A stretch of 63,270 bases of DNA from Elusimicrobia bacterium CG_4_9_14_3_um_filter_62_55 (GTDB lineage Bacteria; Elusimicrobiota; Elusimicrobia; UBA1565). This document shows, piece by piece, positions 1 to 7,950 of this stretch (its first letter is position 1; every line of letters starts with the position of its first letter). The notes under the pieces are model-generated. The model was not told the DNA's origin. It saw only the letters and a list, made by a program, of their open reading frames with translations, and did not search any database. The DNA is taken from contig PFUL01000129.1 in assembly GCA_002790095.1 (NCBI GenBank), forward strand, positions 1-63,270. Reading direction: 5' to 3'. The position numbers and the translations under genes were made by a program.

Positions 1-274
1 CGGACCCGTTGCGGCGCAGGCCCTGCAGTTCCCGCGTGGGCCCGATGCGGCGGTCGCGGGGTTCGTGTTGGAAGGATGTCCGCAAGCGCTCGTGTCTCTC
101 CCGGAAACGGAGGGGGACGAGGATTTCGACGCTTTTCCCTCGGAGCATGCCCTTCGGATAGCCGAACAGGGAATGGGCTTCCTGGTTCGCGAACGCGATC
201 GACCCTTTTTCGTCGACCAAGAACAGCGGCGACGGAGCCGCTTCGAGGATTCGCTCCCAGCCGCCCTGCGGCAT
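1..274 (-). CDS. PAS-domain sensor protein, N-terminus only (cut by the window edge)
   Basis: Only the first 91 codons are visible; the gene continues past the left edge. The translation begins MPQGGWERILEAAPS and reads as a PAS fold: PLFLVDEKGSIAFAN, then LFGYPKGMLRGKSVEILVP, then RFRERHERLR. The run RRIGPTRELQGLRRNGS is typical of the middle of PAS domains in bacterial sensor kinases and diguanylate cyclases. The PAS spans roughly residues 8 to beyond 90. No membrane segment precedes it, so this end is cytoplasmic. The output domain lies outside the window, so kinase versus cyclase cannot be decided. The ATG at 274 has no strong ribosome site. The downstream neighbours are stress proteins. 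Confidence 0.75.
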   Translation of the reverse strand, partial: MPQGGWERILEAAPSPLFLVDEKGSIAFANQEAHSLFGYPKGMLRGKSVEILVPLRFRERHERLRTSFQHEPRDRRIGPTRELQGLRRNGS

Positions 275-349
275 AAGTGCGGTTTTTTCGCGGGGGATTC
301 GGCGAGGGGTTCGCTTCGATTGCGCAGTCTGCAAGTTCACGACGAGGAA

Positions 350-355
350 ATTATA
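350..355 (-). promoter_or_regulatory. -10-like TATAAT, possible promoter of the PAS gene
   Basis: A perfect TATAAT on the minus strand lies about 75 nt upstream of the PAS gene start. No good -35 hexamer sits 16-18 nt away, so this is only a candidate. Confidence 0.3.
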
Positions 356-468
356 CAACGATTCGGGCAAGGATCAGGTGTTCGTTTTCGAGACGTCCGG
401 GCGCAGCCCGGGCGGAGGTGTTGCGACTGAGAAGGGGAGCCGGCGATTCGGCCCGGCCCGGAGGCGCT

Positions 469-807
469 ATGAAAAATTGGGAAATCCGTTCGATCCTCGT
501 TCCATTCGACTTTTCGGCCCCTTCAAAGGCCGCGCTCGCGGCGGCGAAGGCGGCGGCGCAGCGCTCGGATTTGATCGTGTTGGCCGGCCATTCGCGCCGC
601 GTGGGAACGGAGTGGATGATCGGAACCACGGCCGAGCGGGTGCTGCGGCATTCCCCCGTTCCGGTACTGGCGGTTCCCACCAAGGCCAAGCTTCCGAAGC
701 GCCGCAAGCGGTTGATGGCTCGAAACGGCATCCACCGGCTCCCGGTGATGCACGGATCGAGGGTCGTCGGGATGATCGCCGATTCCGACATTTTCGAACT
801 GCTCTGA
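469..807 (+). CDS. Internally deleted universal stress protein fused to a half CBS motif
   Basis: This 112-residue protein starts at the ATG preceded by GGAGG-like sequence. It opens as a Usp domain (IRSILVPFDFSAPSKAALAA) and jumps directly to the last Usp strands (DLIVLAGHSRR ... IGTTAERVLRHSPVPVLAVP). The normal middle of about 80 residues is missing. After a basic linker (KLPKRRKRL) it ends with the second half of a CBS motif, GIHRLPVMHGSRVVGMIADS. The Usp tail closely resembles the second domain of the convergent gene at 863-1792. The ATP-loop motif G-x2-G-x9-G is degraded. It could be a decayed paralogue or a functional mini-protein; the reading frame is intact. No activity should be assumed. 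Confidence 0.6.
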   Translation: MKNWEIRSILVPFDFSAPSKAALAAAKAAAQRSDLIVLAGHSRRVGTEWMIGTTAERVLRHSPVPVLAVPTKAKLPKRRKRLMARNGIHRLPVMHGSRVVGMIADSDIFELL

Positions 808-817
808 CGCGGCGCGG

Positions 818-844
818 GCGGCCTCGCCGTTAAGGCGAGGCCGC
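818..844. terminator. Hairpin between convergent stress genes
   Basis: A perfect 11-bp stem (GCGGCCTCGCC with its complement) closes a 5-nt loop, GTTAA. It lies between the 3' ends of the two convergent Usp genes. No clear T-run follows on either strand, so a bidirectional terminator is likely but not proven. Confidence 0.5.
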
Positions 845-862
845 TCCGGCAGCGGCCCCTCG

Positions 863-1792
863 TCAGCCGATCGCTTCGTGCGCCTTCCGAATTCCCCGCA
901 GCAGAAACGACGATTCCCTGTCCTCGATCCGGGTATCGGTCGGGATCGAGAGCACCGGGACATCGCTGTGCAGCAGCACCCGTTCCGCGGTCATCCCCAG
1001 GTGGAAGCCCTTCCAGAACGTCTTGCGATGCGCGGCGAGCACGATCAGGTCGAAGCGGTCGCGTTCGGCGACCTTGAGGATCGTCGCCGCGGGGTCTCCG
1101 GATTCGATCGCCCATCCGAGCCGCGCCATCCGCTCCGCGCCCAACAGACTTTCGCAATGCTCCATGAGCGCGTGCGAGTCGTCGAAGGCGCTGTCTCCGT
1201 TTTTAAGCACATGCAAAAGAGAGGCCTTCGCTCGGAAGGCTTCCGCCAAAGATAAGGCGCATCGCAGCGCGACATCGGAGTGCCGCGTGAATTTGACCGG
1301 GATCAGGATGCGCTCAGGCCACGGCGCGGGAGGCGCGGCGTGTACGGTCAGGACCGGAATCTCCGAGGCGTACAGCGTCGAATGCGCGACCGAGCCGAGC
1401 AGAAAGCGCCAAAGTCCGCCGTGTCCGTGGGTTCCCATCACCACGCAGTCGAAGAGGCCTTCCCGGGTCAGACGGCGAAGTTCCTCCTTCGCCCCCCCTT
1501 CGATCACCTTCGTTGTTGTTCCCGGGTGTCCGCCGGCCAGGGCTTCTAGGCGGGCGCGGGTGTTTTCGTCGTAGCGCCGGAGCAGCTCACGGTTCGCGCC
1601 GCGGCCCAGATCCTGATCGAGCTCGGCCGGCGTCCACTCGTCGACGAACAACAAAGTGACCTTCGAGTGGAAGCGGCGGGCGAGATGCTTCGCCGCTTTG
1701 AAGCCCGCGAGGGACCGTTCGGAGAAGTCGACGGGAACGAGAATCGATTTCGGAGCGAAGGGAACTTCGTCGGCGTGTCCTTGCTTGGGCAT
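863..1792 (-). CDS. Tandem universal stress protein (two Usp domains)
   Basis: This is a 309-residue cytoplasmic protein with two Usp folds. Domain 1 (about residues 12-150) starts KSILVPVDFSERSLAGF and keeps the nucleotide-binding loop GTHGHGGLWRFLLGS, matching G-x2-G-x9-G-S. Domain 2 (about 165-300) starts ERILIPVKFTRHSDVAL; its loop is degraded (LAAHRKTFWKGFHLGMT), so only one site is likely to bind ATP. Usp proteins respond to starvation, redox and energy stress; a precise role cannot be read from sequence. The ATG lies one base after the stop of the YbaK-like gene (TAACATG), so the two are probably translationally coupled. Confidence 0.9.
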   Translation of the reverse strand: MPKQGHADEVPFAPKSILVPVDFSERSLAGFKAAKHLARRFHSKVTLLFVDEWTPAELDQDLGRGANRELLRRYDENTRARLEALAGGHPGTTTKVIEGGAKEELRRLTREGLFDCVVMGTHGHGGLWRFLLGSVAHSTLYASEIPVLTVHAAPPAPWPERILIPVKFTRHSDVALRCALSLAEAFRAKASLLHVLKNGDSAFDDSHALMEHCESLLGAERMARLGWAIESGDPAATILKVAERDRFDLIVLAAHRKTFWKGFHLGMTAERVLLHSDVPVLSIPTDTRIEDRESSFLLRGIRKAHEAIG

Positions 1793-1793
1793 G

Positions 1794-2297
1794 TTAAAAG
1801 GTCTCCGCCGGTTTGGGCGGCATCCGTCCCGGTTCCACCGCGAAGGACTCGACGCGGGGACGCGCCAGGTTGAACCACGCCTCGAACGGAATCCGGATCG
1901 CCTCGCGGTGATTGCCCGCCGGAAAGACGATTTGCTTCGGCGAGCGCATCGCGGGATCCAGCCAGATCGGGATCGCTTTCGCGTGCAGCAGCGGCGGCTC
2001 CGCGCCCACCTCGCAGTCGGGAAACAGCCGCCGCATGTCGTTTTCGGAGCCCAAATGCACTTCCTCGTCCCCGAGAATTTCCTTCACGCGGCCGATCGAG
2101 ACGCGATGCGTCGCGGGGAGCACCAGCATCAGCGCGCCCCCGTCGGCGTAAACGATCACGACTTTCGCGACGCGCCGTCCCTTGATGTGTTCCCCGTGCG
2201 CGAGCTGCTGGGCAGTGTAGGCGTTCGCGTGTGTGAGGATTTCGTAGCGGATCCCGTGCCGGTCGAGCAAAGAAGTAATCCAGGATTGTTCGGGCAT
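1794..2297 (-). CDS. YbaK/ProX-type aminoacyl-tRNA deacylase
   Basis: This 167-residue protein has the YbaK/aa-tRNA deacylase fold: LLDRHGIRYEILTHANAYTA at the start, AKVVIVYADGGALMLVLPAT in the middle, and DCEVGAEPPLLHAKAIPIWL near the end. The family removes mischarged amino acids (for example Ala or Cys from tRNA-Pro) in trans. The ATG at 2297 is chosen because CGGAGG lies just upstream; an earlier in-frame ATG at 2330 lacks such a site. It stands between Tpx upstream and the tandem Usp downstream, in the same direction. The specific substrate is not predictable here. Confidence 0.85.
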   Translation of the reverse strand: MPEQSWITSLLDRHGIRYEILTHANAYTAQQLAHGEHIKGRRVAKVVIVYADGGALMLVLPATHRVSIGRVKEILGDEEVHLGSENDMRRLFPDCEVGAEPPLLHAKAIPIWLDPAMRSPKQIVFPAGNHREAIRIPFEAWFNLARPRVESFAVEPGRMPPKPAETF

Positions 2298-2337
2298 AGC
2301 GCCTCCGTGAAACGGCAGATGCCCGAACATACGGCAA

Positions 2338-2361
2338 CGCCGCCGCCAGGGGGCGGCGGCG
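2338..2361 (-). terminator. GC hairpin downstream of tpx
   Basis: A 10-bp perfect stem (CGCCGCCGCC with GGCGGCGGCG) closes a 4-nt loop. It lies between the tpx stop and the YbaK start. The downstream flank on the minus strand is only weakly T-rich, so it may attenuate rather than fully terminate. Confidence 0.45.
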
Positions 2362-2395
2362 CGTGTTCCAACTTGGAAGCCGACGGAAGGAAGGC

Positions 2396-2890
2396 TTAAG
2401 CGAGGACTTTCAGCGCGGCTTCGTAATCCGGTTCGTTCGCGATTTCCGCGACCTGTTCGGTATGGAGGACCTTGTTGTCCGCGTCGAGCACGACGATCGC
2501 ACGCGAGCAGAGCCCCTTGAGCGGGCCGTCCGCGATTTCGAGTCCGTAGGCCTTCGCGAAATCCGAATTGAAGGCGGAGGCGGATTCAACCTTGTCGATG
2601 CCTTCGGCGCCGCAGAAGCGCTTGAAGGCGAAGGGAAGGTCCTTCGAGATGTTGACGACCGTCACTCCGTCGAGCGCCGCGGCGCGCTGATTGAAGGTGC
2701 GCACGCTGGTCGCGCAGGTGGGCGTGTCGACGCTGGGGAAGATATTGAGCACCTTCACGCCGGGATACGACGTGACGCAGACTTCGCTGAGGTCGAGCTT
2801 GACCAGAGCCGCTTCGGGGGCCTTGCTTCCGACGGCCGGCAAAGTGCCGACGGTGTTGACGGGATTTCCTTTGAGTGTAATCTTAGCCAT
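2396..2890 (-). CDS. tpx: Thiol peroxidase (atypical 2-Cys peroxiredoxin)
   Basis: At 164 residues this has the usual Tpx length. The peroxidatic cysteine is C59 in FPSVDTPTCATSVR. The resolving cysteine is C93 in KRFCGAEG, the spacing of Tpx-type atypical 2-Cys peroxiredoxins. Other Tpx hallmarks are a start of the type ITLKGNPVNTVGTLPAVGSK and GLCSRAIVVLDADNKVLHTE near the end. It reduces hydrogen and alkyl peroxides with electrons from thioredoxin. Tpx is often periplasmic in enteric bacteria, but no signal peptide is visible here. A strong AAAGGAGAA site precedes the ATG. The adjoining stress-protein genes suggest a shared oxidative or stationary-phase role. Confidence 0.95.
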   Translation of the reverse strand: MAKITLKGNPVNTVGTLPAVGSKAPEAALVKLDLSEVCVTSYPGVKVLNIFPSVDTPTCATSVRTFNQRAAALDGVTVVNISKDLPFAFKRFCGAEGIDKVESASAFNSDFAKAYGLEIADGPLKGLCSRAIVVLDADNKVLHTEQVAEIANEPDYEAALKVLA

Positions 2891-2913
2891 GTTGTTCTCC
2901 TTTGTTTTCTAAA

Positions 2914-3720
2914 TCACGGTCCGGACCATTCGGCGAGGCAGGACTCGATAAAATCCATCACCGCCTCGTTGGCCGCCTTCCCGCTACCTTCCACCGTCAG
3001 CGGCCGCCCGAATCGAAAATGAATGGTCCGGCTTCTGTCCAGCGATCCGATATCCTTGACGAGGCGGCCGTTTTCCATGAAATCCGTTTTCAGGGCCAGC
3101 GGAACGATGGGCGCCGCTGCGATTTTAGCCAACTTTACGCCCAGCGAGTTGAATGCCTTGCGCTCGAAGCGCGGACTGCGAGTCGCTTGAGGGAAAATGA
3201 CGATCGAACGGCCGTTTTCCAAGAATGCCTTGCCTTGTTCCAAGACGGTCTTTAGGTCCTCGCGCGGATTTTTCCGGCCGACCGTGATCGGATCGATGGC
3301 GCGCGTGATGGCTCCCAGAAGCGGATAGTGCAGGAGGCTTTCCTTCGCGACGGCCGCGACCTTATCGAGCGTCTGCAGCAGGACCGGAATGATGAAGCCC
3401 TCCAATCCGCTCATGTGATTGCCGATATAGACGGCGGTCCGGCCGAGTGCCGCCGGGTGCTCAAACCCGTTGATCTCCACCTTCCCGCCGCAGTCCTCGA
3501 CGATCTTTAAATAGGTGTAGGAGTGCGCCGCCCAAACCGGTTCCGTGTAGGTTCCGCGCGCGCAGTGGCGGGAGCCTTCCCACAGGAACTTGAAGAAACG
3601 CAGGTAGAACCAAAGATCGGAGCGCCCCCACGCGGAAACGGGGTGCGCCGGATCGGTCCGGTAGCCGCCGGTTTCCCGGAGGGCGTGTTGAAACGCGCGC
3701 GCTTCTTCGACGGGTCTCAT
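2914..3720 (-). CDS. PlsC-like 1-acylglycerol-phosphate acyltransferase
   Basis: This 268-residue protein of the LPLAT family transfers acyl groups to lysophosphatidate or a related acceptor at the membrane. Motif I is NHMSGLE (H102 and E107), an HX4E variant of the usual HX4D. Motif III is FPQATRS (176-182) in place of FPEGTRS. Motif IV-like APIVPLAL is also present. A hydrophobic N-terminal part (DLWFYLRFFKFLW) would bind the membrane. The ATG at 3720 is preferred over one at 3738 because a TATGAT -10-like box (3734-3739) overlaps the earlier codon and AGGGA lies between. The altered motifs mean substrate and activity are uncertain. The 340-bp repeat island lies directly upstream. Confidence 0.75.
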   Translation of the reverse strand: MRPVEEARAFQHALRETGGYRTDPAHPVSAWGRSDLWFYLRFFKFLWEGSRHCARGTYTEPVWAAHSYTYLKIVEDCGGKVEINGFEHPAALGRTAVYIGNHMSGLEGFIIPVLLQTLDKVAAVAKESLLHYPLLGAITRAIDPITVGRKNPREDLKTVLEQGKAFLENGRSIVIFPQATRSPRFERKAFNSLGVKLAKIAAAPIVPLALKTDFMENGRLVKDIGSLDRSRTIHFRFGRPLTVEGSGKAANEAVMDFIESCLAEWSGP

Positions 3721-3762
3721 GATCTGCGTCCCTATCATACGAATTCCGGCGGTATGGGTGTC

Positions 3763-4019
3763 AGTATGGGTGTCAGGCCGTCACTTTGTCACTTTCGCGG
3801 ATCAGCCCGGTGACTTATCACGCATATACTCCGTTCCCATCGACTACAAAACTCACGGATGTATTCGCAACGTCAACCAACGAGCAAAAGAAGTATGGGT
3901 GTCAGGCCGTCACTTTGTCACTTTTGCGGATCAGCCCGGTGACTTATCACGCATATACTCCGTTCCCATCGACTACAAGACTCACGGATGTATTCGCAAC
4001 GTCAACCAACGAGCAAAAG
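3763..4019. repeat. Two tandem 129-bp repeat units
   Basis: Unit 1 (3763-3891) and unit 2 (3892-4019) are direct repeats of 129 bp that differ at only two positions (C/T in CTTTYGCGG and A/G in CTACAARACTC). The sequence is AT-richer than the flanking genes. The period is a multiple of three, so a repeated open frame runs through it, but no ribosome site or protein family is apparent. This island fills the only gap larger than 300 bp in the window, between the PlsC-like gene and the zinc-ribbon gene. Confidence 0.9.
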
Positions 4020-4041
4020 TGACAAAGTGACGGCCTGACAC
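3899..4041. repeat. MITE/REP-like element with perfect 29-bp inverted repeats
   Basis: The arms are 3899-3927 and 4013-4041. Each is a perfect 29-nt inverted copy beginning GTGTCAGGCCGTCACTTTGT at its outer end, and they surround an 85-bp core. The second 129-bp unit thus becomes a symmetrical element. This architecture fits a short non-autonomous mobile element or REP-type repeat. No transposase is nearby and no target-site duplication could be assigned. Confidence 0.75.
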
Positions 4042-4102
4042 TAAGTTCCGCAACGTCAACCAACGAGCAAAAGTGACAAAGTGACGGCCTGACACTAAGT
4101 TC
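3995..4102. repeat. Two tandem 54-bp repeats
   Basis: Positions 3995-4048 and 4049-4102 are identical 54-bp direct repeats, each ending TGACGGCCTGACACTAAGTT C. They duplicate the right arm of the inverted-repeat element together with a short flank, so the island has grown by at least two different duplication events. Confidence 0.9.
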
Positions 4103-4108
4103 AAACCC

Positions 4109-4411
4109 CTAAAGGCTCCAGGGGCGCACGCGCAAGCCGTCGTCCGCGCCGCACTCCGAGCACGCGTCGACGCGAAATCCCTCGCGCGCGCGAAAAGACC
4201 AATAGAGAAACGCGGCCCAGCAGATCAAGGCGATCCCGGCCCCCGCAAGCCGAACGAACCCGCCCTCGATCCGCCACAATTCCCAGAGGCCGAAGGCGGC
4301 CACGGCGAAGCCGAACCCGGGCCAGAAGTAGACGCCCGGGCGATACCAATCCGCCTTCTTGACGTTGCGCACGACCCGCTGGGCCCCGCAGGACGGGCAG
4401 TCCAGGTTCAT
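4109..4411 (-). CDS. Small zinc-ribbon membrane protein
   Basis: This 100-residue protein carries CPSCG at residues 5-9 and CSECG at 84-88, two CxxC knuckles that can form one zinc ribbon. Between them are two hydrophobic helices (about 28-47 and 53-72). Its start codon overlaps the stop of the alcohol dehydrogenase gene (ATGA, 4408-4411), so it is the last gene of that transcription unit. The small size with cytosolic ribbons at both ends resembles other uncharacterised zinc-ribbon membrane proteins. The function is unknown. Confidence 0.75.
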   Translation of the reverse strand: MNLDCPSCGAQRVVRNVKKADWYRPGVYFWPGFGFAVAAFGLWELWRIEGGFVRLAGAGIALICWAAFLYWSFRAREGFRVDACSECGADDGLRVRPWSL

Positions 4412-5454
4412 TTCAGCGGCGCGAGATCCACGACGAAGCGGTAGCGGACGTCGCTGCGGACGACGCGTTCGTACGCCTCGTTGATGCGCTCCGGAGAGAC
4501 GATCTCGACTTGGGAGCCGAGAGAATGCTTTCCGCAGAAGTCGAGCATTTCCTGCGTCTCGGCGATGCCGCCGATCAAGGACCCCGAGAGATTGCGGCGT
4601 CCGCCGATGAGCGGAAACGGCGCGATTTTGTGCGGCTGTTCCGGGACGCCGACGAGCACCAAGGACGCCTCGCGCTTTAAGAGCGAGAGCAGAAGATTCA
4701 TGTCGTGCTCCGCGGAAACGGTGTCGACGATCAAGTCGAAGCTCCCCGCGAGCGAAGCAGCCGTCGCTTCGTCCATCCCGGCGACAAAGGCGCGGGCTCC
4801 GAAAGCGAGCGCGTCGTCCTTTTTCTTCTCGGAGTGGCTGAAGACCGTTACCTCGGCGCCCATCGCCGCGGCGATTTTGACGCCCATATGCCCGAGCCCC
4901 CCCATCCCGACAATCCCGACCTTCTTCCCCGGGCCGGCGCCCCAATGCTTCAACGGGGAATACAGCGTGATGCCGGCGCACATCAGAGGCGCGGCTTCCT
5001 CCGGCTTGATCGAGTCCGGGACGCGCAGGAGAAAGTTGTGATCGACGACGATCCGGGTGGAATATCCCCCTTGGGTCGCGGTCTCTTGGTCTTTTTCCAG
5101 GCCGTTGTAGGTGAGGACCATGCCGTTTTCGCAGTATTGCTCGAGTCCTTCGGCGCAGGCCGCGCAGCTCCGGCAGGAGTCCACGAAGCATCCGACGCCG
5201 ACGGTGTCGCCCTCTTTGAACCGGGAGACGTTGGCGCCGACCTTTAGGACGGTGCCGAGTATCTCGTGACCGGGAACCATCGGGAAGGCGGACCCGCCCC
5301 ACTCATCGCGCGCCTGGTGGATATCGGAGTGGCAGATGCCGCAGTACCGGATGTCGATGAGAACATCTTCATCCCCGGGTTCCCGACGGCTGAAGGTAAA
5401 GGGTTCGAGCGGCTTTTTCGCGGCGAGCGCGGCGTATCCTTTCGTTTCGATCAT
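4408..5454 (-). CDS. Zinc-dependent NADP alcohol/aldehyde dehydrogenase (YahK/CAD type)
   Basis: This 348-residue medium-chain dehydrogenase has catalytic zinc ligands in YCGICHSD and PGHE. A structural zinc site of four cysteines spans CFVDSCRSCAACAEGLEQYC. The dinucleotide loop GMGGLGHMGVK is of the GxGGxG type. The start MIETKGYAALAAKKPLEPF aligns with YahK and cinnamyl-alcohol-dehydrogenase-like enzymes, so I choose the ATG at 5454 rather than one at 5481. The family reduces a broad range of aldehydes with NADPH, often for detoxification. It lies 23 bp downstream of the YgiQ gene and overlaps the zinc-ribbon gene. Confidence 0.9.
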   Translation of the reverse strand: MIETKGYAALAAKKPLEPFTFSRREPGDEDVLIDIRYCGICHSDIHQARDEWGGSAFPMVPGHEILGTVLKVGANVSRFKEGDTVGVGCFVDSCRSCAACAEGLEQYCENGMVLTYNGLEKDQETATQGGYSTRIVVDHNFLLRVPDSIKPEEAAPLMCAGITLYSPLKHWGAGPGKKVGIVGMGGLGHMGVKIAAAMGAEVTVFSHSEKKKDDALAFGARAFVAGMDEATAASLAGSFDLIVDTVSAEHDMNLLLSLLKREASLVLVGVPEQPHKIAPFPLIGGRRNLSGSLIGGIAETQEMLDFCGKHSLGSQVEIVSPERINEAYERVVRSDVRYRFVVDLAPLK

Positions 5455-5477
5455 GGCGATAGGATACAAAACCCGCG

Positions 5478-7418
5478 TCAACCGCGCTCGCGGCGCCGCG
5501 CGCTCTTGCGCTTGGGACGATAGCCGCCGCCCTTTCGCTCCGAGGGAGGCATTTCGGAGGAATGCACGTGGTCGTGGAACTCCCGCTCGGCGCGGTCGCG
5601 GCGGGCGGCGGTCGCGGCGGGCGGCGGAGCGGAGGGGATCAGCGCGTCGCAGCCCTCTCCGATCAGGTCGCGGCGTTTGGCGCGGATCAGCGCTTCGCGG
5701 ACTTCGAACCAGTTCTCCGGCTTGAAAAACTGAAGCAGCGCGCGCTGCAGTTTGCGGTCCTTCAATCCTTTCGCCACCGGAATCTCCTTTCCCGTATGCG
5801 GGTCGCGCCCGGTGTAGTACATGGCGGTCGCCAAATCGTGCGGCGCCGGGATGAAATCCTGCACCTGGTCGGGTTTGTAGCCGCTGCGTTTGAGAAAAAC
5901 CGCGAGATCGATCATCGCGTTCAAGTCCGAACCGGGATGCGAGGCGATGAAGTACGGCACCAGGAATTGGCTCTTTCCGGCCTGTTCGCTTCCGGAGGCG
6001 AATTTCGCGGCGAAGTCTTCGAAGGTGTCGTGCCTGGGCTTCTTCATCAGATTCAGCACGTCGGGATTCGCGTGTTCGGGGGCGACCTTAAGGCGTCCGC
6101 TGACGTGATGGCGCGTCAGTTCCCGCATGTACTCGGGAGAAAGCCGCGCGAGGTCCATACGGATGCCGGAGGCGACGAAGACTTTTTTAATCCCGTCGAT
6201 TTCCCGGGCCCGGCGCATCAAGGCGACGAGCGGCGCGTGGTCGGTCCCGAGACATTTGCAGATCGTCGGATGGACGCAGCTTTGGCGTTTGCAGATCGCC
6301 TCGATCTCGGGCTTCGTGCAGCGCATCCGGTACATGTTGGCCGTCGGTCCGCCGATATCGGAAACGACGCCCTTGAATTCAGGATCGCGCGCCATCGCGT
6401 CCAATTCCCGAAGCACGCCCGCTTCGGAACGGCTTTGGATCGTGCGACCCTGATGGGCGGTGATCGAACAGAAGGTGCAGCCGCCGAAGCAGCCGCGCAT
6501 GATCGTGACCGAGTCCTTGATCATTTCCCAGGCGGGAATTTTTTCCGTGTAGGACGGATGCGCCCGCCGCGTGTACGGGAGCCCGTAGTAATAGTCCATG
6601 CGTTCCGTCGAGACCGGGAGATTCGGCGGCGTGACGACCACGACGCGCGTCCCGTGGCGCTGGAGGAGGCCTTTGGCGTTGAACGGATTTGTTTCCCGGT
6701 GCGCGAGTCTGGCGGCGTCCAGGAAGCGGTCCTTGCTGTCGCGCACCTCTTCGAAACTCGGAAGTTCGACCCAATCGTTTCCCTCGGGCGGGGGCTCCTT
6801 CGCGCCGAGAAAGTAAGCGACTCCGCGCAGGTCCCGGCACTCGCGCGGCGTTTTTCCGTCGCGCAGCCGGCGGGCGATTTCCGAAATCGTTTCCTCCCCC
6901 ATCCCGAAGCAGACGAGATCCGCTTTGGAATCGGAAAGAATCGAGGGGCGGACCTTGTCCGACCAGAAGTCGTAATGCGCGAGGCGGCGCAGCGAAGCTT
7001 CCACTCCGCCGGCGATGACCGGGACGCCCTTGAAGGCCTCTCGAGCCCGTTGGCAATAGGGGAGGGTCGCGCGGTCCGGACGGAGCCCGATTCGTCCTCC
7101 GGGGGAATACGCGTCGTCGTTGCGCACCTTCCTATTGGCGGTGTAATGGTTGATCATCGAGTCCATGTTCCCCGCCGATACGGCGAAGAAGAGCCGCGGC
7201 CGACCGAACCGCTTCCAGGGCTCGCAGCTGCGCCAATCGGGCTGGGAGAGGATCGCGACCCGGAAGCCGTCCGCCTCGAGCACCCTGCCCAACACGGCCA
7301 TCGCGAAGGAGGAATGATCGATGTACGCGTCCCCGGTGACGAAAACGACGTCGACCGCGTCCCATCCCCGGGCCGTGATTTCCTCGGGCGTCGTCGAAAG
7401 AAATCCGGTGGCGCTCAT
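5478..7418 (-). CDS. YgiQ-family radical SAM protein
   Basis: This 646-residue cytoplasmic protein matches the YgiQ family in length and order. An N-terminal domain contains [20 protein letters not shown] and [20 protein letters not shown]. The radical SAM core carries [11 protein letters not shown], whose CxxxCxxC binds the 4Fe-4S cluster and S-adenosylmethionine. A C-terminal part begins near [17 protein letters not shown]. The family's reaction is not established. The ATG at 7418 matches the usual YgiQ start; earlier in-frame codons run into a different, frameshifted gene. It is the first gene of a minus-strand unit with the alcohol dehydrogenase and the zinc-ribbon protein. Confidence 0.92.
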   Translation of the reverse strand: MSATGFLSTTPEEITARGWDAVDVVFVTGDAYIDHSSFAMAVLGRVLEADGFRVAILSQPDWRSCEPWKRFGRPRLFFAVSAGNMDSMINHYTANRKVRNDDAYSPGGRIGLRPDRATLPYCQRAREAFKGVPVIAGGVEASLRRLAHYDFWSDKVRPSILSDSKADLVCFGMGEETISEIARRLRDGKTPRECRDLRGVAYFLGAKEPPPEGNDWVELPSFEEVRDSKDRFLDAARLAHRETNPFNAKGLLQRHGTRVVVVTPPNLPVSTERMDYYYGLPYTRRAHPSYTEKIPAWEMIKDSVTIMRGCFGGCTFCSITAHQGRTIQSRSEAGVLRELDAMARDPEFKGVVSDIGGPTANMYRMRCTKPEIEAICKRQSCVHPTICKCLGTDHAPLVALMRRAREIDGIKKVFVASGIRMDLARLSPEYMRELTRHHVSGRLKVAPEHANPDVLNLMKKPRHDTFEDFAAKFASGSEQAGKSQFLVPYFIASHPGSDLNAMIDLAVFLKRSGYKPDQVQDFIPAPHDLATAMYYTGRDPHTGKEIPVAKGLKDRKLQRALLQFFKPENWFEVREALIRAKRRDLIGEGCDALIPSAPPPAATAARRDRAEREFHDHVHSSEMPPSERKGGGYRPKRKSARRRERG

Positions 7419-7450
7419 CGTTTTAGGGTATCGGGAAACCGTGCTTCGCG

Positions 7451-7917
7451 CTACCCGGCGCTCGGATAGCGCCCCTTGCCAAATTCGCGGGAAGCCGATT
7501 TCAGATGCTGGTCCAATTCGAACAGGCCGCGCTGCAGCGCCGCGTTCGCCCAGAACGCGATCCCGCGCTCCATCAGCGCGTCGAGCCGTTGTCCGTCGGC
7601 GGCGCCCAGAGAGTCCCCTCCGGGGAAATCGTCGTCCCACCGGTATCCGAGCAGCGTTTTCCGGGGTGAAGCAGATCCCGGGACGCTTCGAACTCCACAG
7701 GGACGAACCAGGCGGAGGCGGTCCCCTCAAGTCCCCCCTCTTTCGTTTCCCGCAGACCGACCAAGGAGAGGGGGGAGCGGGGGACGGCGGATCCGGGCTC
7801 CAGGAACTTCCCGTGAACGCGCAGCGGAAACCGCGCGCGAGCGCTCGGCGGACTCTCGACGGCTTTACCGACCGCGACCAAAGCCGCGAGGACGAGAAGC
7901 CAGGCGTGACGGCGCAT
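7451..7917 (-). pseudogene. Small exported protein interrupted by a one-base frameshift
   Basis: The start [20 protein letters not shown] is a signal peptide. The frame continues to [20 protein letters not shown] and then becomes non-protein-like, stopping at about residue 114. If one base is added to the A4 run (minus strand, 7657-7660), it continues as [20 protein letters not shown] and ends GKGRYPSAG at 7451, giving about 155 well-formed residues. The downstream half has the codon bias of a real gene. I therefore read a one-base deletion or a sequencing error. No family is recognised. The start lies 33 bp from the divergent HAD gene. Confidence 0.7.
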
Positions 7918-7950
7918 GGATACAGTTTACTTTTCTATGATGGAGGGCGT

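Noticed and set aside
3719-4030. Repeated 43-residue peptide frame in the repeat island
   Set aside because: The two copies follow from a 129-bp DNA repeat; no ribosome site, start or family supports a gene.
3763-4102. CRISPR array
   Set aside because: Only two long units, no unique spacers and no cas genes; inverted arms indicate a different element.
4412-5302. Extended frame upstream of the zinc-ribbon gene
   Set aside because: It overlaps the alcohol dehydrogenase in another frame and reads as Arg-rich shadow sequence; the ATGA junction gives the real start.
5562-7469. 635-codon plus-strand frame opposite the YgiQ gene
   Set aside because: The minus frame has the radical SAM cluster and full-length family match.
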